Of a DNA stretch of 48,417 nucleotides, positions 44,019 to 48,417 are shown piece after piece. This stretch comes from Fusobacterium perfoetens (GTDB lineage: Bacteria > Fusobacteriota > Fusobacteriia > Fusobacteriales > Fusobacteriaceae): positions 1 through 48,417 of the forward strand of contig NZ_JADYTX010000014.1 in the NCBI RefSeq assembly GCF_021531475.1, written 5' to 3'. Both the position numbers and the translations under genes were made by a program. Each line of letters starts with the position of its first letter. Position 1 is the stretch's first letter. Below the pieces are notes generated by a model. That model worked only from the letters and a program-made list of their open reading frames with translations. It did no database searches and was not told where the DNA came from.

Positions 44019-44747
44019 TTAACGATTTAAAACTTTATTTAAGAACTCTTTTGTTCTTTCGTGTTTAGGATTTCCAAATATTACTTCTGGAGAATCGTCT
44101 TCTAAAATTGTTCCTCTATCCATAAAGAATACTCTGTCTGCAACATTTTTAGCAAATCCCATTTCGTGAGTAACGATTATCATTGTCATTCCCTCATCAG
44201 CTAGCTCTCTCATAACATCAAGAACTTCTTTTATCATTTCTGGGTCAAGAGCTGAAGTTGGCTCATCAAATAGAATTATTTCTGGATCCATTGCAAGAGT
44301 TCTAGCAATAGCTATTCTTTGTTTTTGTCCTCCAGAAAGTTGATCTGGATAAGCATTAGCTTTATCTGCTAATCCTACTTTTTTTAAAAGTCCCATAGCT
44401 TTTTCGTTTATCTCATCTAATTTAGCATTTTTTATTTTTAAAGGAGATAAAGTAAGATTTTCTAAAACTGTTTTATGTGGGAAAAGATTAAAATGTTGGA
44501 ACACCATTCCCACTTTTTCTCTTATTTTATTTATATTTGTTTCGTCGTCCATAAGATTTTCATCATTTATATAGATAGCTCCTGCTGTTGGTTCTTCAAG
44601 TTTATTTAGACATCTTAAGAATGTTGATTTTCCACTTCCTGAAGGACCGATTATTGCAATAACCTCCCCATCTTGTATATCTACTGATATATCTTTTAAT
44701 ACTTCTAATTTTCCAAAACTTTTATATAGATGTTCTACCTTAATCAT
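44019..44747 (-). CDS. Amino-acid ABC transporter ATP-binding protein
   Basis: A protein of 242 residues of the GlnQ class. Walker A is GPSGSGKST, the Q-loop [12 protein letters not shown], the signature [14 protein letters not shown], Walker [15 protein letters not shown], and the H-loop VTHEMGF. Its start overlaps the permease end by eight bases. Confidence 0.97.
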   Translation of the reverse strand: MIKVEHLYKSFGKLEVLKDISVDIQDGEVIAIIGPSGSGKSTFLRCLNKLEEPTAGAIYINDENLMDDETNINKIREKVGMVFQHFNLFPHKTVLENLTLSPLKIKNAKLDEINEKAMGLLKKVGLADKANAYPDQLSGGQKQRIAIARTLAMDPEIILFDEPTSALDPEMIKEVLDVMRELADEGMTMIIVTHEMGFAKNVADRVFFMDRGTILEDDSPEVIFGNPKHERTKEFLNKVLNR

Positions 44748-45453
44748 TTGTTTTCAACCCCTTTTCAACATTTCTCATTACTTTAGTAAATATTCCTGTC
44801 ATTATTAAATAGATAAATCCAACTGCTAGTAATGGTTCTACTCCTCTATAAGTTTGGCTTGTAATGATGTTAGCTGAACGAAGAAGGTCAACTCCACCGA
44901 TAAATCCAACAATTGAAGTTTCTTTTAAAAGTGTTATAAACTCACTTACAAGAGCTGGTAAAATTTTTCTTACAGCTTGAGGAATTATAACTTCTTTCAT
45001 TGCTAATGAATAAGGCATTCCTAAAGCTCTTGCTGCCTCCATTTGTCCTTTGTCAAGTCCCTCAATACCTGCTCTTATTATTTCGCAAACATAAGCTCCT
45101 GAGTTAATTCCGAAAGCTATTCCAGCCGTTAAAAATACTGGCATATCTCTAAATCCTGCAAAAATTATATTTGATAAAATCATAAGTTGCACAACTGCTG
45201 GTGTTCCTCTGATTAGATCAGTATAAAGAATTGCTAAACTCGCTAATGGATTGTAATCTCTCCATTTTTTATTTTTGCTGTGTTTAAATGGACGGAAGTT
45301 ACAAATTCTCATAATAGCAACTAAAACTCCCAAAATTATTCCAAGTACTGCTGAAAATAGTGTTACTCCAACTGAGAAAGAAAGACCTTGTAAAATATAT
45401 TTATATCTCTCCCCTCCTATAAATATTTCTTGTAGTGTGTTTAAATATTCCAA
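44740..45453 (-). CDS. Amino-acid ABC transporter permease
   Basis: A protein of 237 residues with about five membrane segments. The contact loop is [26 protein letters not shown], preceded by [15 protein letters not shown]. It is the first gene of a four-gene operon (permease, ATPase, binding protein, DUF3798). The mRNA leader contains a peptide frame and a terminator hairpin. Confidence 0.95.
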   Translation of the reverse strand: MEYLNTLQEIFIGGERYKYILQGLSFSVGVTLFSAVLGIILGVLVAIMRICNFRPFKHSKNKKWRDYNPLASLAILYTDLIRGTPAVVQLMILSNIIFAGFRDMPVFLTAGIAFGINSGAYVCEIIRAGIEGLDKGQMEAARALGMPYSLAMKEVIIPQAVRKILPALVSEFITLLKETSIVGFIGGVDLLRSANIITSQTYRGVEPLLAVGFIYLIMTGIFTKVMRNVEKGLKTND

Positions 45454-45507
45454 TATAATCCCTCCTAAAAACTTCTATAAATCAATTTTTTAATAAACTT
45501 AGGTAAT

Positions 45508-45538
45508 AAAAAAAGCTTAATTTCTCTTGAAACTAAGC
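45508..45538 (-). terminator. Attenuator-like terminator in the leader of the second ABC operon
   Basis: The minus strand reads GCTTAGTTTC-AAGA-GAAATTAAGC followed by seven T. It lies 55 bp before the permease start and about 195 nt after the predicted promoter, so it should stop most transcripts unless an alternative fold forms. Confidence 0.8.
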
Positions 45539-45659
45539 CTCAACATCTTAAAACATTAAAAATGTCATAAATCTATGCTCATAGGAAAAATCTTCCTAAT
45601 CTTTACAAAGAAAAAACAGATATTTTTGGACAAGCTCAAAGAAACGATATTAAATTCGT

Positions 45660-45701
45660 TTAATAATTTCTATTCCTTTCTTGCCTGAATATAAATACCA
45701 T
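45660..45701 (-). CDS. 13-residue leader peptide candidate of the second ABC operon
   Basis: A short frame MVFIFRQERNRNY with TAGGAG eight bases upstream of its ATG, 30 nt after the predicted transcription start. Three of thirteen codons are arginine (AGG, AGG, AGA) and two are asparagine. Downstream come several small hairpins and the terminator at 45508-45538. The arrangement resembles transcription attenuation by a leader peptide. Which amino acid would be sensed, and whether it is translated at all, is inference. Confidence 0.45.
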   Translation of the reverse strand: MVFIFRQERNRNY

Positions 45702-45737
45702 AATTTTATCTCCTACTTTTATTTTTTGATTTAACAA

Positions 45738-45766
45738 ATGATAGCAAATTATTTTGCTTTTGTCAA
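45738..45766 (-). promoter_or_regulatory. Promoter of the second ABC transporter operon
   Basis: Minus strand TTGACA (45766-45761), 17-bp spacer, TATCAT (45743-45738). Start near 45731, giving a leader of about 275 nt before the permease. Confidence 0.75.
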
Positions 45767-45785
45767 GTTTAATTTAATTTATTTT

Positions 45786-46475
45786 TTAAACTATTTTGAT
45801 AAAAAAAGCAACGATTATAGGTAAAAACATAGCTGGTAAAATATTTGTTATCTTTAGCTTTTCTTCAGATAGTAAAAGATTTACACCAAGCCCTGCAAGA
45901 ATAACCCCACCTATTGCTGTTATATCGCCCATTACACTTGGCTCTGTTATAAGTTTTAGCCAACTTCCCATAAAAAACATTAACCCTTGATAAACTACCA
46001 CAACAACAGCAGAAAAAATAACTCCTATTCCATAAGTTGATGCAAGCATTAAAGACATTACTCCATCTAAAATAGATTTTATATAGATAAGACTTCCATC
46101 TCCATTCAAAGATATTTTTATTGGACCAAGAATCGCCATTGAGCCTACACAAAATATTAAAACTGCTGTAACAAATCCTTGAACTGTATTTGCTCCAGAA
46201 TTTACTTTTAATTTTTTCTGTAAAAGTTCTCCAAGGTTTTTTAGTTTACCATCTAAATCTAATCTCTCTCCTATAATAGTTCCCACAACTAAATAGCAAG
46301 CTATATACATTCCATTTTTATAAGTCAGAGCATCTTTTAATCCCATTATAAAAACAAAAATTCCCAAAACTTTGATTATGGATTCTGTAATATTTTTAGA
46401 TAAACTTTTTCCAAAAAATAATCCGATCAAACTTCCTACAACTATAAAAATTCCATTTAAAATTATTATTGACAT
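45786..46475 (-). CDS. DUF554 membrane protein
   Basis: A protein of 229 residues with about seven hydrophobic segments. The segments LNGIFIVVGSLIGLFFGK, YLVVGTIIGERLDLD, FCVGSMAILGPI and GGVILAGLGVNLL are the DUF554 (YdfK/YqgA-like) pattern. It is a putative transporter of unknown substrate. It is upstream of the ABC operon promoter on the same strand; the two are separately controlled. Confidence 0.92.
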   Translation of the reverse strand: MSIIILNGIFIVVGSLIGLFFGKSLSKNITESIIKVLGIFVFIMGLKDALTYKNGMYIACYLVVGTIIGERLDLDGKLKNLGELLQKKLKVNSGANTVQGFVTAVLIFCVGSMAILGPIKISLNGDGSLIYIKSILDGVMSLMLASTYGIGVIFSAVVVVVYQGLMFFMGSWLKLITEPSVMGDITAIGGVILAGLGVNLLLSEEKLKITNILPAMFLPIIVAFFIKIV

Positions 46476-46619
46476 CTTATCCCCCCTTTGTTCAATAATT
46501 TTTCTTTATTATAGCAAAATATTATATGAAATTACAGTAATTTTTATATTTTTTTCTTTTAAATCCAACTAAATAATGATATAATTTTTCTATCACTTAG
46601 AAAAAGGGGGACTAAAAAT

Positions 46620-47657
46620 ATGATAAGTTTTAGCAATGATTACAGTGAGGGAGCTCACATTAATATTATAAAAGCTTTAACAGAAACAAACTTAGAACAA
46701 ACAGTTGGTTATGGTGAAGATATTTATACTTTAGAGGCTTATGATAGAATTAAAAAATCTTTAGATTGTGAAAATTGCCATATAAGATTTTTAGTTGGGG
46801 GAACTCAAACTAACTTAGTTGTTATTTCTCATCTTTTAAGACCACATCAAGCTGTAATATCTTCTGACCTTGGACATATAAATGTACATGAGACAGGAGC
46901 TATTGAGGGAACAGGACATAAAGTTTTAACAAATAAAGGAGTTGACGGAAAATTAACTCCAGAACTTATAAAAGAAGTTTTAGATATTCACACTGACGCT
47001 CATATGGTACAACCAAAAATGGTTTACATCTCTAACCCAAATGAGATTGGAGCTATCTATTCTAAAAAAGAGTTAGAAGATATCTATTCTTTCTGTAAAG
47101 AACACAATCTTTATTTCTATATTGATGGTGCTAGACTTTCTTCAGCTATCGCCTCAACAAAAAATGATATAAAATTATCTGATTATAAAAATCTATGTGA
47201 CGTATTATATATCGGTGGTACAAAATCTGGAGCTTTATTTGGAGAGGCTGTTGTTTTCTTCAATACTTCTTTAGTTGGAGATTTTCAATATACAATAAAA
47301 TTAAGAGGAGCTTTACTTGCAAAAGGTAGACTTTTAGGAATCCAATTCAATGAACTTTTCAAAGATAATCTTTATGAAAAAATTGGAAGACATGCCAATG
47401 AAATGGCTCTAAGACTTAAAAATCTTTTCACAGAAAATGGAATAGAATTTTTAAATGATTCTTATTCAAATCAACTTTTTGTAATTTTGCCTAATAATAT
47501 GGTAAAAGAGATAGAAAAAAAATATATAATAACTTATATAGGAAAACATGATGAAAACAGATCTGTTATTAGATTTGTTACTTCTTGGGCTACAACTGAT
47601 GAAAACATTGATTCTTTTGTAAAAGATTTCAATGAAAATTATAAATTTATAAAATAG
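46620..47657 (+). CDS. Low-specificity L-threonine aldolase
   Basis: Pyridoxal-phosphate enzyme of 345 residues that cleaves threonine/allo-threonine to glycine and acetaldehyde. Recognised by SFSNDYSEGAHINIIKAL, VGYGEDIYTLEA, YIDGARLSSAI and the lysine site YIGGTKSGALFGEA. The N-terminal EGA in place of the usual EMR/HP motif is a common variant. GGGGG lies upstream of the ATG, and TATAAT at 46580-46585 is a likely -10 box. The NUDIX gene follows at once. Confidence 0.93.
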   Translation: MISFSNDYSEGAHINIIKALTETNLEQTVGYGEDIYTLEAYDRIKKSLDCENCHIRFLVGGTQTNLVVISHLLRPHQAVISSDLGHINVHETGAIEGTGHKVLTNKGVDGKLTPELIKEVLDIHTDAHMVQPKMVYISNPNEIGAIYSKKELEDIYSFCKEHNLYFYIDGARLSSAIASTKNDIKLSDYKNLCDVLYIGGTKSGALFGEAVVFFNTSLVGDFQYTIKLRGALLAKGRLLGIQFNELFKDNLYEKIGRHANEMALRLKNLFTENGIEFLNDSYSNQLFVILPNNMVKEIEKKYIITYIGKHDENRSVIRFVTSWATTDENIDSFVKDFNENYKFIK

Positions 47658-47666
47658 GTGAAAAAT

Positions 47667-48308
47667 ATGGAAGAGAAAAAATTATCAGAACTACTTAACT
47701 TAGTAAAAAGAAATATTAATCTTAGTGATTTAGGAATACTTTATGCACACAATGGATATGATGATGAAAGATACAGAGAGTTAAAAGAAATAAATCTTAG
47801 AATTTTAGATATTCTAACTAATGAGGGTGTATCTTTAGAAAAGTTAAAGGATTTTTATCTTCCGATTAAAGAATATCCTACACCAAAAGTTGAAGTGAGA
47901 GGTCTACTTCTTAATGAAAATAATGAAATTCTTATGGTTGAAGAAAAACTAGATCCTCAGAAATGGTCAATCCCCGGTGGTTGGTGTGATATAGGTTTTT
48001 CTCCAAAAGAGGTTGTTATAAAAGAGATGAAAGAGGAAACAGGACTTGATGTGGAGGTTTTAAAAGTTCTTGCTATCTATGATAAGAAATTTCATAACCA
48101 CCCAGCAGAACCATTTTATACTTACAAGATAGTTTTCCTTTGTAAAAAATTAGAGGGGTCTTTAAAAACAACTTTTGATATTACAAATGTAAAATATTTT
48201 AGTCTTGATAATCTTCCTCCACTTTCTACTCCTAGAATATTGGAAGAACAAATCAGACATCTTTTTAATCTAGCTACAAATAACATAAAAGAAACATACT
48301 TTGAATAA
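47667..48308 (+). CDS. NUDIX hydrolase with N-terminal helical domain
   Basis: About 213 residues. The NUDIX box runs GGWCDIGFSPKEVVIKEMKEETGL and is complete. The first 60 residues are a helical domain found in the ADP-ribose pyrophosphatase-like NUDIX hydrolases with an extra N-terminal domain (Nudix_N2). Substrate unknown. The start is the ATG at 47667 after TAGGTGA; a GTG at 47658 directly follows the aldolase stop. Confidence 0.9.
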   Translation: MEEKKLSELLNLVKRNINLSDLGILYAHNGYDDERYRELKEINLRILDILTNEGVSLEKLKDFYLPIKEYPTPKVEVRGLLLNENNEILMVEEKLDPQKWSIPGGWCDIGFSPKEVVIKEMKEETGLDVEVLKVLAIYDKKFHNHPAEPFYTYKIVFLCKKLEGSLKTTFDITNVKYFSLDNLPPLSTPRILEEQIRHLFNLATNNIKETYFE

Positions 48309-48338
48309 GAAAAAAGGGATTGCTATAAATTTATATAA

Positions 48339-48417
48339 TGTACTGCACCCAAAATCTTAGACAACTAAGATGGAGGGTGCAGTTTTTTTATGGCTAAACT
48401 AACAAAAGAACAAAAAA
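48339..48417 (+). mobile_element. Left end of an IS3/IS150-type insertion sequence (cut by window edge)
   Basis: The terminal repeat begins TGTACTGCACCCAAAATCTT, as in IS150-group elements. Then comes a stable hairpin, CTGCACCC (48343-48350) with GGGTGCAG (48375-48382) and an inner ATCTTAG/CTAAGAT, followed by seven T. The hairpin acts as a terminator shielding the transposase from outside transcription. Only the first 79 bp are in the window. Confidence 0.8.
48390..48417 (+). CDS. Transposase OrfA, N-terminal fragment
   Basis: The frame starts at ATG 48390 and gives MAKLTKEQK before the window ends, typical of the first transposase frame of IS150-group elements. Only nine codons are present. 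Confidence 0.65.

Noticed and set aside
45480-45740. Lysine riboswitch or T-box in the leader of the second ABC operon
   Set aside because: The conserved lysine-riboswitch core and the T-box TGGNACCGCG element are both absent.
45865-46152. 95-codon Cys/Trp-rich frame inside DUF554
   Set aside because: Same-strand shifted frame within a convincing membrane protein gene; no binding site.

Overview
The window reads as chromosomal DNA of a very AT-rich, Gram-negative-type anaerobe. The best fit is the genus Fusobacterium or a close relative. This is inferred from the strongly A/T-ending codon use, the mixture of Firmicute-like housekeeping genes (ylxM-ffh, NusG-II, alanine dehydrogenase) with outer-membrane style lipoproteins, a DUF3798 protein, and the repeat and IS types. 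I could not run a search to confirm the genus.

Layout. (1) 93-2964, minus: UDP-sugar module (NAD-dependent epimerase, hexapeptide acetyltransferase, UDP-glucose dehydrogenase), probably the end of a surface-polysaccharide cluster. (2) 2965-4039: about 1 kb without a convincing gene. It holds two consensus minus-strand promoters, a terminator between them, a C12 homopolymer, a 15-bp inverted repeat and a decayed coding fragment. (3) 4040-8772: accessory region with an AAA ATPase plus PD-(D/E)XK-like pair, a decayed fragment, a complete IS200/IS605 element (tnpA, tnpB, predicted omega RNA), an unassigned structured RNA of about 110 nt, and a split DUF3644 (HEPN-like) gene. (4) 8820-16452: alanine dehydrogenase, then a long plus-strand run (NhaC antiporter, phosphatidylserine decarboxylase, NusG-II, AI-2E exporter, THUMP methyltransferase, coiled-coil protein, cyclophilin). 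(5) 16453-16800: a compact locus with its own promoter, a long 5' hairpin and a 33-residue membrane peptide resembling type I toxins of the TxpA/BsrG kind. (6) 16800-23935, minus: polar amino-acid ABC transporter with a leader attenuator, CutC, ClC channel, RecJ. (7) 24051-25729: a second two-gene cassette, AAA ATPase (odd Walker A) plus TOPRIM-like protein, bounded by hairpin terminators. (8) 26192-32357, minus: tight operon mutL-rlmH-DUF1292-DUF1934-TPR lipoprotein-lysS; mutL appears to start at a non-canonical AUA codon. (9) 32495-36972, plus: MORN-like lipoprotein, TruA-like/KH protein, HD hydrolase, B12-type radical SAM protein, uracil-DNA glycosylase. (10) 36992-42038: 5'-nucleotidase, rpsP-ffh-ylxM, CAP protein, and two copies of a fold-back repeat. 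(11) 42052-46475, minus: second amino-acid ABC transporter with DUF3798 partner and an attenuated leader containing a 13-codon peptide, then DUF554. (12) 46620-48417: threonine aldolase, NUDIX hydrolase, and the left end of an IS3/IS150-type element cut by the window edge.

The best leads for undescribed biology are the two ATPase-effector pairs, the toxin-like peptide locus, the orphan structured RNA beside the HEPN-like fragments, the AUA-start mutL, the dual-start cyclophilin, and the two different attenuator leaders in front of the amino-acid transporters. All family assignments come from motif reading by eye, not from database searches.
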